Source: an uncultured Erythrobacter sp.
GTDB taxonomy: Bacteria > Pseudomonadota > Alphaproteobacteria > Sphingomonadales > Sphingomonadaceae
Direction: 5' to 3'
Assembly (NCBI GenBank): GCA_913055155.1
Contig: CAJXJR010000008.1
Location: 1 to 64,000, forward strand
DNA length: 64,000 bases
The notes beneath the pieces are model-generated. The model did no database searches, had not been told where the DNA came from, and saw only the letters and a list, made by a program, of their open reading frames with translations. The position numbers were made by a program, and so were the translations under genes. Shown piece after piece: positions 20,045 to 28,625 of this stretch (position 1 is the stretch's first letter; each line of letters starts with the position of its first letter).

Positions 20045-20593
20045 ATGCGTTTGATTCACACCTTGCCGCTTGCCGCGGCCATCGCGCTGGCTGCCTGCGG
20101 CGGCGGCGACACGGTGGATGACCCGGCCAACAACCCCGATGCCGTGGCCGATGCCATGGCCAGCCTGCCCAATCCCGAACCCGGCGAATACCGGATCACC
20201 GGCGAGCTGGTGGAGTTCGAGGTGCCCGGCATGTCGGACGAGGAAACGCAGATGGTCCAGGGCATGATGGCCGCCGTGTTTGCCGAACCGCAGACCCAGT
20301 GCCTGACCGCCGAGCAGGCGGAGGAAGGCTACCAGGGTTTCATCAACGGCATGGGCCAGAACGACGATGACTGCCAGATGGAAAGCTTCGAGACCACCGA
20401 CAGCGGCTTCACGGCGCGCATGGCCTGTGCCGACGACACCGGCAACTCGGGCACCATGTCCTATGAAGGCGAAGTTACGGGCGACAGCATGGACATGACC
20501 ATGACCGTCGACGGCAACGATCCCAACATGGGCACCATGCACATGGTCGTCAGCATGAATTCGCAGCGCGTGGGCGATTGCACCGCGGGCTGA
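20045..20593 (+). CDS. DUF3617-like lipoprotein, copy 2 of 4
   Basis: 182 residues. MRLIHTLPLAAAIALAAC is a lipoprotein signal. The mature start is Gly/Asp-rich, then comes the DUF3617-like body with PEPGEYRITGELVEFEVPGM, one Cys in TQCLTAEQA, one in DDDCQMESF, one in MACADDTG and the terminal RVGDC. It shares the signal start MRLIH and the ending with copy 3, showing tandem duplication. The 100-base gap before it holds a 12-bp palindrome (GCAAGCGCTTGC, 19965-19976). Confidence 0.75.
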   Translation: MRLIHTLPLAAAIALAACGGGDTVDDPANNPDAVADAMASLPNPEPGEYRITGELVEFEVPGMSDEETQMVQGMMAAVFAEPQTQCLTAEQAEEGYQGFINGMGQNDDDCQMESFETTDSGFTARMACADDTGNSGTMSYEGEVTGDSMDMTMTVDGNDPNMGTMHMVVSMNSQRVGDCTAG

Positions 20594-20730
20594 GGCTTGC
20601 ACCGACCTGCGCAAAGCTGACCGGATTTGGGACGTGCGCAGGCACCGCGATTGGCATGGTTTCAGGGGCTTGGTAACCCCGCAAGCGTGAATGGTGGGCC
20701 GTGCCGGCCGCCTGCTTACGGGGAAAACCA

Positions 20731-21273
20731 ATGCGCCTGATCCATGCCGCCGCGCTGCTTGCCACTGTCACTCTGGCTGCCTGCGGCAACAATCCGGACG
20801 AGGAACTGACCGACGAGGCCCTCTCGATGGACGAGGTGATGGCCGAGATCGAGGACAACGGCGTGATGCCGCAGCCGGGCCAGTACACCGCCAATGTCGA
20901 GCTGGTTTCGTTCGAAGTTCCGGGCATCGCCAGCAGCAACATCAACATGGATACCCTGCTTGCCGAGATGGAAGAGGGCGCGGCGACCGAAAGCACCTAT
21001 TGCGTGACCGAGGGGATGGACCGCGAGGGCTGGATTTCGGAAATGACCGATAACCAGTGCACCATTTCCCGCCTGGTGGCCGAGGACGGCACGATCGACC
21101 TGGCCATGACCTGCAACGCCGAGGACGGTCCGCAAGGCCGCATCGCCATGAGCGGCACCGCCGGGGAAACATCGTCCAACATGGAAATGAGCTTCACCCA
21201 GCCGATCCCCGGCATCGGCGATGCCGATATCGTGATGCGGGTGATCTCCGAACGCACTGGCGATTGCAGCTAG
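20731..21273 (+). CDS. DUF3617-like lipoprotein, copy 3 of 4
   Basis: 180 residues. The signal MRLIHAAALLATVTLAAC is closely similar to copy 2. The body has PQPGQYTANVELVSFEVPGI, an STYCVTEGM Cys, NQCTISRL, MTCNAEDG and a terminal RTGDCS. An acidic linker follows the lipid Cys. It is probably exported and anchored in the outer or inner membrane, facing the periplasm. The gap of 137 bases before it suggests its own promoter. The initiator ATG at 20731 directly begins the signal peptide. Confidence 0.75.
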   Translation: MRLIHAAALLATVTLAACGNNPDEELTDEALSMDEVMAEIEDNGVMPQPGQYTANVELVSFEVPGIASSNINMDTLLAEMEEGAATESTYCVTEGMDREGWISEMTDNQCTISRLVAEDGTIDLAMTCNAEDGPQGRIAMSGTAGETSSNMEMSFTQPIPGIGDADIVMRVISERTGDCS

Positions 21274-21292
21274 GCGTGATATCCTTGCGGCC

Positions 21293-21889
21293 ATGAGCCG
21301 CCTGAAAATCCTTTTTCGCCCGCCTCTTGTCGCGGCCATCGGCGGACTCTTGCTGCTTGGGCCCATGGCGGGCAAGGCGCAGGACAAACCGCGCGGCGAA
21401 GCGGGCACGATCGTGATCCCCCCGCCGGAGCGCGATGACAGTTTCCGCAGCGACCAGCCGTTTCCGTGGCCATCGTTCCTGGGCGTCCGCCCGGCGCCCG
21501 GTCGCTATCGCTCGCGGCTGAAGATTGTCGAATTCTCGATGGACGAGATGCCCGAACTGAACGGCATGGATTTCGAGCGGATGATGCGCGAATCCATGGA
21601 GGACACGCAGACCTATTGCATTCGCGGCGACGAGGAGCTGGAAGACTGGGCCGCCGAGATCGGCAATGGCAATTGCGAGTCGATGACCCTGGACCGTGCA
21701 GGCGATGGCTTTTCCATGCACATGGTCTGCCGCCCCGAAGCCGATGCGGTTATGGATGTCAGCGCATCGGGCAATGTCTCGCCCACGGCTTCACGCATGA
21801 TGATCGCGGTGACCGGCATCAGCAGCGAGTTCGGCGACATGGCCATACGCTTTGCCGCGCAGACAGAGCGGCTGGGGGATTGCGAGTAG
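21293..21889 (+). CDS. DUF3617-like secreted protein, copy 4 of 4
   Basis: 198 residues. The N-terminus is a cleavable signal rather than a lipobox (RPPLVAAIGGLLLLGPMAGKA, then QDKPRGE). The body repeats the pattern of the other copies: PAPGRYRSRLKIVEFSMDEM, QTYCIRGDEEL, NGNCESMTL, MVCRPEAD and a terminal ERLGDCE. It begins 19 bases after copy 3 and is probably in the same transcript. The alpha/beta hydrolase gene starts six bases after its stop codon. Confidence 0.7.
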   Translation: MSRLKILFRPPLVAAIGGLLLLGPMAGKAQDKPRGEAGTIVIPPPERDDSFRSDQPFPWPSFLGVRPAPGRYRSRLKIVEFSMDEMPELNGMDFERMMRESMEDTQTYCIRGDEELEDWAAEIGNGNCESMTLDRAGDGFSMHMVCRPEADAVMDVSASGNVSPTASRMMIAVTGISSEFGDMAIRFAAQTERLGDCE

Positions 21890-21894
21890 GAGCC

Positions 21895-22680
21895 GTGCGC
21901 GATGATATCGTCGATTCCGAGGGCGGCAGCTGGCGCGACGGACTGCGGTCCTTGCGCCATGCCGCCGAATTTCGCCTGCGCCTGCTGAAGGGCGAGGCGC
22001 CGCCCGATGCCCATGCGCCGCCGCTACGCCTGTTCCTGGCGGAAACTGCGCATGTCCTTGCCCCTGTCGCACGCGCGCTGCGGCCACCGCTGCCGATCGA
22101 ACCGGCCGAGAACCCGCGCGTCGCCATCCTGTTTCCCGGCTTTGCGGCCAACCCCGAAAGCATGAAGTACATGGCCCGCCAGCTTGAACGGGCCGGCCAC
22201 AAGGTAAAGCGGTGGGGCCTGGGCACCAACATGGGGCCTACGCCCGAAAACTTCGACCTGCTGGCCCGCCGCGTGCAGGCGGTTCGCGAACGTTATGGCC
22301 AGGACGTGGTGCTGATCGGCTGGAGCCTTGGCGGCGTATTCGCGCGCGAAGTGGCCAAGGTGCATCCCGAATGTGTCGCCAAGGTCATCACCATGGGCAC
22401 GCCGTTCAGCCATACACCCTATTCCAACAACCTTTGGCGCATCTACCAGTTTGCCGCCGGGCACCGCGTGGAAGAGCTGCCGATCGAGGCGGAACTGGCT
22501 GAAAAACCACCGGTAGAGACGATCGCCTTCTGGAGCCCGCGCGACGGCGCCATCTCGCGTCGCAGCGCTTGCGGGCAGCCTGGCGAACGCGATCGCGCGG
22601 TGGCCCTGCGCTGCACCCACATGGGCTTCTGCAACTCCAGTGAAGTGATCCTTGCGCTTCTTGAGGAACTGCGCCGATAA
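21895..22680 (+). CDS. alpha/beta hydrolase
   Basis: 261 residues from GTG at 21895, preceded by AGGAG overlapping the stop of the previous gene. The nucleophile elbow GWSLGGVFARE contains the catalytic Ser. The early strand VAILFPGFAANPESMKYM and the late His in CTHMGFCNSSEV complete a lipase-like triad. The family includes triacylglycerol lipases and esterases, and no substrate is evident. A cluster VALRCTHMGFCNSS near the end holds two Cys. It is likely co-transcribed with the DUF3617-like genes. Confidence 0.75.
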   Translation: MRDDIVDSEGGSWRDGLRSLRHAAEFRLRLLKGEAPPDAHAPPLRLFLAETAHVLAPVARALRPPLPIEPAENPRVAILFPGFAANPESMKYMARQLERAGHKVKRWGLGTNMGPTPENFDLLARRVQAVRERYGQDVVLIGWSLGGVFAREVAKVHPECVAKVITMGTPFSHTPYSNNLWRIYQFAAGHRVEELPIEAELAEKPPVETIAFWSPRDGAISRRSACGQPGERDRAVALRCTHMGFCNSSEVILALLEELRR

Positions 22681-22756
22681 TCAGGCTTTGATTAGTTGAG
22701 CATTATCGCGCATGCTGCATGTGCGAACAATTGATTCCTGCCACAAGGGGACTTGA

Positions 22757-24187
22757 GTGACCGCGTCAGAGCCGGCCAAATTCGACGAGATGCACATGCC
22801 CGATGGCACCGTGCGCGAGGCCTATCGTGGTTATAACCAGTGGCTGGAAGGGCAGGACGAAGGCTGGATGCGCCGCAAGGCGTTCGAGGCGGAAAGCTTC
22901 TTCCGCAAGACCGGCATCACCTTCAACGTTTACGGAGAGGACGATGCCGAGGAGCGGCTGATCCCCTTCGACATGGTGCCGCGCGTGATCACCGCCGGAG
23001 AATGGCGGCGGTTGTCGCGCGGGATCGAGCAGCGGGTGAGGGCCCTGAACGCCTTCATGCACGATCTCTACCACCGCCAGGAGATCATCCGTTCCGGTCG
23101 CCTGCCCGAGCGGCTGTTTCGCGATAACGACGCGTGGCTGCCGCAGATGGTCGGCTTCACCCCGCCGGGCGGGGTCTACACGCACATTGTCGGCATCGAC
23201 CTGGTGCGCACCGGGCCCGACGAATTCATGGTGCTGGAAGATAACGCCCGCACTCCCAGTGGCGTCTCCTACATGCTGGAAAACCGCGAAACCATGATGT
23301 CGATGTTCCCCGAGCTGTTCAGCAAGGTGAAGGTGCGAGAGGTTTCCGACTATCCCCGGCGGCTGGCCAAGAGCCTGGCCGCCTGCGCGCCCGAAAGCGC
23401 CGGCAGCAAGCCGCGCATCGCCGTGCTGACGCCGGGCATCTACAATTCCGCCTATTACGAGCATGCCTTCCTGGCCGACCAGATGGGCGCCGAGCTGGTG
23501 GAAGGCAGCGACCTGCGCGTGCTCGATGGCAAGCTGCAGATGCGAACCACGGTGGGCTTTCGTCCGGTCGACGTGCTCTATCGCCGGGTAGACGACGATT
23601 TCCTCGACCCGCTCACCTTCAATCCCGACAGCATGCTGGGCGTGCCGGGCATCATGGACGTGTATCGGGCGGGCAATGTCACCATCGCCAATGCGCCGGG
23701 CACCGGCGTGGCGGACGACAAGGCCATCTATTCCTTCATGCCGGAAATCGTGGAGTTCTACACCGGCGAAAAGGCCCTGCTGCCGAACGTCGAAACCTAT
23801 CGCTGCGCCGATCCGGATTCGCTGAAATACGTGCTCGACAACCTGGAAGAACTGGTGGTGAAGGAAGTCCACGGCTCGGGTGGGTACGGTATGCTTATCG
23901 GGCCAACCTCCTCGAAGAAGGAAATTCGCCAGTTCCGCCAGAAGCTGGAAGCGCGGCCCGAAAACTACATCGCCCAGCCCACGCTTGCGCTGTCGACCTG
24001 CCCGGTTTTCACCAAGAAGGGCCTGGCCCCGCGCCATGTCGACCTGCGACCCTTCGTGCTGTGTTCGCCGCAAGGGGTGGACATCACGCCGGGCGGGCTC
24101 ACCCGCGTGGCGCTGAAGAAGGGCTCGCTGGTGGTCAATTCCAGCCAGGGGGGCGGCACCAAGGACACCTGGGTGCTGGACGACTGA
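22757..24187 (+). CDS. circularly permuted ATP-grasp protein (DUF404/DUF407)
   Basis: 476 residues from GTG at 22757, after AAGGGG. The segments FVLEDNARTPSGVSYMLENR (with MV before), VDVLYRRVDDDFLDPL, GNVTIANAPGTGVADDKAIY and VVKEVHGSGGYGMLIGP are hallmarks of the circularly permuted ATP-grasp family. These proteins are thought to form amide bonds on peptides using ATP. It is the first gene of a four-gene set with alpha-E, transglutaminase-like and Anbu proteins, an arrangement known from many proteobacteria and cyanobacteria. The substrate is not known. Confidence 0.92.
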   Translation: MTASEPAKFDEMHMPDGTVREAYRGYNQWLEGQDEGWMRRKAFEAESFFRKTGITFNVYGEDDAEERLIPFDMVPRVITAGEWRRLSRGIEQRVRALNAFMHDLYHRQEIIRSGRLPERLFRDNDAWLPQMVGFTPPGGVYTHIVGIDLVRTGPDEFMVLEDNARTPSGVSYMLENRETMMSMFPELFSKVKVREVSDYPRRLAKSLAACAPESAGSKPRIAVLTPGIYNSAYYEHAFLADQMGAELVEGSDLRVLDGKLQMRTTVGFRPVDVLYRRVDDDFLDPLTFNPDSMLGVPGIMDVYRAGNVTIANAPGTGVADDKAIYSFMPEIVEFYTGEKALLPNVETYRCADPDSLKYVLDNLEELVVKEVHGSGGYGMLIGPTSSKKEIRQFRQKLEARPENYIAQPTLALSTCPVFTKKGLAPRHVDLRPFVLCSPQGVDITPGGLTRVALKKGSLVVNSSQGGGTKDTWVLDD

Positions 24188-24218
24188 TGGCCAAGAGACC
24201 GATTCACAGCGGAGAAGC

Positions 24219-25169
24219 ATGGTAATGCTGGGACGCGTCGCCCACGGAATATTCTGGATGTACCGCTACCTCGAGCGGGCCGAAAACACTGCGCGCCTGC
24301 TGGCGGCAGGACAGCGCATGACGCTGACTCGAGGCAAGGACATGGCCGACCAGGAATGGCGATCCATTCTCACCACGCTGGGCCTGCGCCAGGCCTACGA
24401 AGCCTGTCACGACGATTACGAAGGCGCCCAGGTGTGCGACTTCGTGCTGCGATCGAAGAACAATCCCGAAAACGTGATGGCCATGGTGGAAAGTGCGCGC
24501 ACCAATGCCCGCGCCTGCCGCTCGGCACTGACGGCGGAGGTGTGGGAAGCGGTCAACGAAGGCTGGATGACGCTGCGCGACCTGCTGGCGCGGCCGGTGC
24601 GTGATTCAAACCTCAACACGTCGCTTGCCGCGATCCGCCGGGAAAGCACGCTGGCGCGCGGTGCCACCCACGGCTCGATGCTGCGCAACGAGACCTACAG
24701 CTTCGCCCGGCTGGGCACCTTCCTGGAGCGTGCCGACAACACCGCGCGTATCCTTGACGTGAAATACTACCTGCTGCTGCCGTCGCTATCCTATGTCGGC
24801 ACGCCGCTGGATACCGGGCAGTGGGACAACGTGTTGCGCTCGCTGTCGGCAGAGCGTGCCTATCGCTGGCTCAACTCTGGCCGCATGGATGCTCGCTCCA
24901 TCGCCGACTTCCTGATCCTCGACGATCGATTTCCGCGCAGCCTGGTATTCTGCTATTCCCGGATGCGCCAGAACCTGGCCGAGCTGGCGCAGTTGCACGG
25001 CGCCGAAGGAACCTGCCACGAGGCCATGCGCGCCGCCGATATTCGCCTGACGGGCAAGACGGTGGAAGACATCTTCGAACAGGGGCTGCACCAGTTCCTG
25101 CTGGAATTCACTGCCGGAAACCAGGCCCTGGCCGGCGCCATTGCCGAGGATTACCGCTTCGTCGCCTGA
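24219..25169 (+). CDS. alpha-E domain protein
   Basis: 316 residues, all alpha-helical. It begins LGRVAHGIFWMYRYLERAEN, with the paired Arg/Glu (RYLERAENTARLL) repeated late as FARLGTFLERADNTARILD. These repeats define the alpha-E family, which always travels with circularly permuted ATP-grasp proteins and probably is a partner or scaffold. The ATG at 24219 follows GGAG by four bases. A second ATG two codons later is possible. It starts 31 bases after the ATP-grasp stop codon and 12 bases end it before the transglutaminase. Confidence 0.92.
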   Translation: MVMLGRVAHGIFWMYRYLERAENTARLLAAGQRMTLTRGKDMADQEWRSILTTLGLRQAYEACHDDYEGAQVCDFVLRSKNNPENVMAMVESARTNARACRSALTAEVWEAVNEGWMTLRDLLARPVRDSNLNTSLAAIRRESTLARGATHGSMLRNETYSFARLGTFLERADNTARILDVKYYLLLPSLSYVGTPLDTGQWDNVLRSLSAERAYRWLNSGRMDARSIADFLILDDRFPRSLVFCYSRMRQNLAELAQLHGAEGTCHEAMRAADIRLTGKTVEDIFEQGLHQFLLEFTAGNQALAGAIAEDYRFVA

Positions 25170-25181
25170 CGGGAAATTTGC

Positions 25182-26006
25182 ATGCGTCTCTCCATTCGCC
25201 ATACCACCCACTATCGCTTCGCCGCCCCGGTTGCCCACGGCATCCAGCGGCTGCGGTTGACCCCCAAGGAAACGCAGGGGCAGAAGATCCTCGAATGGAA
25301 CATGCAGTTGCAAGGCGCCAGCGAGCAGCTGTCCTACGACGACCAGAACTTCAACCACGTCAGCCTGGTTTCGGTGGACGAAGGGGCGACCGAAGTGGTG
25401 GTGACCTGCACCGGCCAGGTCGAGACGCAGGACCATCACGGCGTGATCGGCCATCATGCCGGGCACCTGCCGCTGTGGTCCTTCCTCAGCCAGACCGCGC
25501 TGACCAAGCCGGGGCCGAAGACCAAGGCGCTGATCGCCGAAGTCGAACGCAGCGAAGAGGGCATGGTCGAGACGCTGCACAACCTTTCCGCCGTCATTCG
25601 CGAGCATGTGCCCTATGCCAGCGGCAGTACCGGTGTGGCCACGACGGCGGAAGAGGCAGTGGCGGAAGGTTCGGGCGTGTGCCAGGACCATGCCCACATC
25701 TTCATTTCGCTGGCGCGCAGCCTCGACATTCCGGCGCGCTATGTCAGCGGCTACCTGATGATGAACGACCGGATCGAACAGGAAGCTACCCACGCCTGGG
25801 CCGAGGCCTGGGTGCAGGGGCTGGGCTGGGTCGGGTTCGACATTTCCAATGGCATCAGCCCCGATCCGCGCTATGTGCGCGTCGCCACGGGCCGGGACTA
25901 CAGCGATGCTGCACCGGTAACGGGCATCAGCTTCGGCGCGCTGACGGAAGACCTGTCGGTGGACCTGGCCGTGGAACAACAGATGGAAGAACAGCAGCAA
26001 CAATGA
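25182..26006 (+). CDS. transglutaminase-like cysteine protease domain protein
   Basis: 274 residues. An N-terminal transglutaminase-associated beta domain (LSIRHTTHYRFAAPVAHGIQ) leads to the catalytic core. The Cys is in GSGVCQDHAHIFISLARSL, the His in EATHAWAEAWVQG and the Asp in GWVGFDISNG. Members of this branch may act as amidases or peptidases on a peptide modified by the ATP-grasp protein, which is an inference from gene sets. The last residues are a Gln/Glu tail. The stop overlaps the Anbu start by four bases (ATGA). Confidence 0.92.
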   Translation: MRLSIRHTTHYRFAAPVAHGIQRLRLTPKETQGQKILEWNMQLQGASEQLSYDDQNFNHVSLVSVDEGATEVVVTCTGQVETQDHHGVIGHHAGHLPLWSFLSQTALTKPGPKTKALIAEVERSEEGMVETLHNLSAVIREHVPYASGSTGVATTAEEAVAEGSGVCQDHAHIFISLARSLDIPARYVSGYLMMNDRIEQEATHAWAEAWVQGLGWVGFDISNGISPDPRYVRVATGRDYSDAAPVTGISFGALTEDLSVDLAVEQQMEEQQQQ

Positions 26007-26758
26007 CCTATTGCGTTGGCCTGATGCTCGAAAAGGGCCTGGTCCTGATGAGCGACACGCGTACCAATTCGGGCGTCGACAACATTTCCGTGTTCCGCAA
26101 GATGTTCAGCTGGTCGGTTCCCGGCGAGCGGATCATCACCCTGATGACAGCGGGCAACCTGGCCACCACGCAGGCGGTGATCAGCCGGCTGGAGGAACGC
26201 ACCAAGACGCCGTCCGAACGGCAGAACTCGCTGATGGAACTGCCGACAATGTTCCAGGTGGCGGCAGAAACGGGCAAGCTGCTGCGCGAAGTGATTTCCG
26301 AAACGCAGGACGACAACGGCCAGCAGGGCAAGGGGCGCTTTACCGCATCGATCATCCTGGCCGGACAGATCAAGGGCATGGAACCGCGCCTGTTCATGAT
26401 CTACCCCGAAGGCAATTTCATCGAGGCCAGTTTCGACACGCCGTTCTTCCAGATCGGGGAGACCAAGTACGGGCGCCCGATCCTGATCCGTGGTTATGAC
26501 CGCGACATGAGCTTCGAGGATGCGGTGAAGCTGCTGATGGTCAGCTTCGATTCGACGCTGAAGGCGAACCTTTCGGTGGGCCTGCCGCTGGACCTGATGG
26601 TGATCGAGCGCGACCAGTTCCAGCCCAGGCACGAGCGGCGGATCGAGGCGAGCGATGCCTATTTCAACGCGATCAGCGACAGCTGGAGCGACGCGCTGCG
26701 CAGCGCCTTCCACTCGCTGCCCGATTACAGCTTCTACCAGCCTGACTCGGCCAATTAG
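26003..26758 (+). CDS. Anbu, proteasome/HslV-like Ntn hydrolase (COG3484)
   Basis: 251 residues. MTYCVGLMLEKGLVLMSDTR begins with Thr2, which becomes the N-terminal nucleophile after Met removal. Asp18 (in MSDTR) and Lys33 (in FRKMF) match the catalytic Asp and Lys of proteasome-type proteases. The family is the bacterial Anbu, a homologue of HslV that forms open ring or helical assemblies. There is no propeptide and no ATPase gene beside it. The operon with ATP-grasp, alpha-E and transglutaminase suggests it removes or trims a peptide made by the others (inference). Confidence 0.92.
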   Translation: MTYCVGLMLEKGLVLMSDTRTNSGVDNISVFRKMFSWSVPGERIITLMTAGNLATTQAVISRLEERTKTPSERQNSLMELPTMFQVAAETGKLLREVISETQDDNGQQGKGRFTASIILAGQIKGMEPRLFMIYPEGNFIEASFDTPFFQIGETKYGRPILIRGYDRDMSFEDAVKLLMVSFDSTLKANLSVGLPLDLMVIERDQFQPRHERRIEASDAYFNAISDSWSDALRSAFHSLPDYSFYQPDSAN

Positions 26759-26886
26759 GCTATTTTACCTAATCAGAGTTACGGATACGGGCGGCGTCGC
26801 AGGTCGGGGCCATTGCGGGCTTGCGGGAAATCCCTGAGAAACATCGTAAATGGATGTTTACCAGCCCGCCGCAGACCTAACTCTTC

Positions 26887-26909
26887 CCTATACATCAATT
26901 CTTTATAGG
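26887..26909. promoter_or_regulatory. inverted repeat CCTATA-N11-TATAGG
   Basis: A perfect 6-bp inverted repeat in an AT-rich stretch 60 bases before the LuxR-type gene at 26969. The half-site CCTATA is also found before the paralogous gene (28451-28456). It may be an operator shared by the two paralogs. No known regulator matches it. Confidence 0.35.
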
Positions 26910-26968
26910 TGGAATTCCGAAGTAATACGGATTGGCTCTGATCGGGTTTCCTGCGCAAGAAGCGCGTC

Positions 26969-27667
26969 ATGGAACAGCGTATTTCGATCCACATCGTCGG
27001 CGGCAACAGCCGCTCCCGCGCCGAGCAGTCGCGCCTTGTCCTGTCGATGGGCCACCACGCGGAAGTCTACTCTGACCTGGTGGAGCTGATCGACCGGCCA
27101 CCGCGATCGGGCGTCATTATCGCCAGCGATGACATGCTGGAAAACGGTGTCGGCGCGCTGCTGGACGAACTGGCCGATGCGGGGGTGTGGACCCCGCTGG
27201 TGGCAGCCAAGCCCGATCCCGACGTGCAAGAGGTGGTGGAGGCGATCCAGGCCGGTGCACTCGATTTCCTGCAGCTGCCGCTGACCCAGGACGAACTGCG
27301 GCGCATGATCGCACACGTCCATTCCGATGCCGGTCGCCATGCCGAGGCGCGTCGCCGCCTGATCGATGCCCGCCGCCGCATCGGCACCCTGTCCAGGCGT
27401 GAGCGTGAAGTGCTCGATTGGCTGAGCGAGGGATGCTCGAACAAAGCCATTGCGCGCAATCTGGAAATCAGCCCGCGTACGGTGGAAATCCACCGCGCGA
27501 ACATGATGGACAAGCTGGGCGCGAATCACGCGGCAGAGGCCGTGCGGTTGCGGCTGGAAGCGGGCTTTCAGGATGCGGAGAAGGAACCCTTGGCAAAAAA
27601 GCCTCAGGCGCCCGTTGAGGGCGCCGTCATCATGCAGGAAGTGATGATCCGCAACGCCATCGACTGA
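26969..27667 (+). CDS. LuxR/FixJ-type regulator with degenerate receiver
   Basis: 232 residues. The N-terminal part (about 1-115) has receiver-like order, but the conserved acidic pair is replaced by IVGGNS, the phospho-acceptor Asp by Ser in VIIASDDML, and the Lys by Leu in FLQLPLTQ. It therefore cannot use normal phosphorylation. The C-terminal LuxR HTH is intact: LSRREREVLDWLSEGCSNKA and IARNLEISPRTVEIHRANMM. A C-terminal tail of about 40 residues follows. A full-length paralog lies convergent 152 bases downstream. It directly follows the Anbu operon with a 210-base gap. Confidence 0.85.
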   Translation: MEQRISIHIVGGNSRSRAEQSRLVLSMGHHAEVYSDLVELIDRPPRSGVIIASDDMLENGVGALLDELADAGVWTPLVAAKPDPDVQEVVEAIQAGALDFLQLPLTQDELRRMIAHVHSDAGRHAEARRRLIDARRRIGTLSRREREVLDWLSEGCSNKAIARNLEISPRTVEIHRANMMDKLGANHAAEAVRLRLEAGFQDAEKEPLAKKPQAPVEGAVIMQEVMIRNAID

Positions 27668-27819
27668 ACCGCCCCGCTTGCGGGACGGCCATCAGCGGCG
27701 AAACGGTTTTGCGAGGTCTGGGCGGTTTTACGGGGTCCGGATATCCCGGCAGTCTTCCCTCGTCAGTCGAGGACATCTTCGAGGACAAGCTCCACGTTCA
27801 GGCGGCTTGCGGCGTACCA

Positions 27820-28401
27820 TTATACTGTCGCGTGGATGACGTGAGTGGCCTCAAGCTTCTTCATCACGTTGGATCGGCGGATTTCCACCGTACGCGGGCT
27901 GATTTCCAGGCTGCGCGCAATGGCCTTGTTGGAATAGCCCTTGGCCATCAGTTCGAGCACTTCGTATTCGCGCTCGGTAAGTTCAGCAATTCGCTGCTTG
28001 GCGGCAACCCTCAGTCGCTCGATTTCATGGTGTTCGTGGCCAGCCCTTCGCACATGCGCCACAATGCGCTCGATTTCTTCGGCGCATAACGGCAGTTTTG
28101 CGAAATCAAAGGCACCGGCTTCAAGCGCGGAAACAATTTCCCCCAGGGACGGTTTCTCCGCTGCGGCGATCAGTGGTAGCGATATGCCCTCGTCCCTGAG
28201 GTACTCTACCAGTTGCCCGCGCCCTTCCTGCAGCAAGTTGTAAGTCGCCAGGATCAAGCCGTCCGAAGGTGAATGATCGAGCAATTCATAGAGGTCGGCG
28301 TACGCTTCGCCGTGGTGGCCGGCATCACGAAACCGGTCAGCAATCGCCGCTCGGCTCCTGCTGTCACCGCCAAGAATGTGAAATGTTATCCGGCCTCGCA
28401 T
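27820..28401 (-). CDS. LuxR/FixJ-type regulator with degenerate receiver, paralog
   Basis: 193 residues, similar to the 26969 gene along its length: FHILGGDSRSRAAI against IHIVGGNSRSRAEQ, and SNKAIARSLEISPRTVEI in the HTH. The receiver again lacks the phospho-acceptor (LILATYNLL) and the Lys (FAKLPLCA). It ends about 40 residues earlier, right after KKLEATHVIHATV, so the last HTH helix is short and may be truncated. Codons are less GC-rich than in neighbours. The upstream region is the most AT-rich in the window and holds two palindromes. Confidence 0.82.
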   Translation of the reverse strand: MRGRITFHILGGDSRSRAAIADRFRDAGHHGEAYADLYELLDHSPSDGLILATYNLLQEGRGQLVEYLRDEGISLPLIAAAEKPSLGEIVSALEAGAFDFAKLPLCAEEIERIVAHVRRAGHEHHEIERLRVAAKQRIAELTEREYEVLELMAKGYSNKAIARSLEISPRTVEIRRSNVMKKLEATHVIHATV

Positions 28402-28414
28402 GGGCTACGAAATA

Positions 28415-28428
28415 GGCGCAGCTGCGCC
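28415..28428. promoter_or_regulatory. 14-bp perfect palindrome before the paralog regulator
   Basis: GGCGCAGCTGCGCC is its own reverse complement and lies 14 bases before the start codon at 28401, in the 5' leader. It could be an autoregulatory operator or an mRNA hairpin over the ribosome site. Confidence 0.4.
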
Positions 28429-28443
28429 CACTCTTGAATACGA

Positions 28444-28456
28444 TATAGTACCTATA
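28444..28456. promoter_or_regulatory. inverted repeat TATAG-tac-CTATA
   Basis: A 13-bp inverted repeat inside the AT-rich leader of the paralog regulator, about 43 bases before its start. It includes the CCTATA half-site that also flanks the other paralog. The gap 28402-28625 holds no gene. Confidence 0.35.
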
Positions 28457-28625
28457 ATATGTTATACATTGATAAGAATATTGAACCGTCTCCCGGGGAT
28501 TTTATATCTGATAATCTGTGTAACGAAAACAGCTCCTGTTCGTTCCTTTGCAAGTCGAGTGCCGAAGACATGAAGTGCTTCGCTAAGTAGAGGTACTTAG
28601 ACTCGCTACGGCCTGCAGCGTATTG

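Noticed and set aside
27668-27819. Terminator between the two convergent regulators
   Set aside because: CCCGC-TT-GCGGG is short with no T run, so not enough to call.
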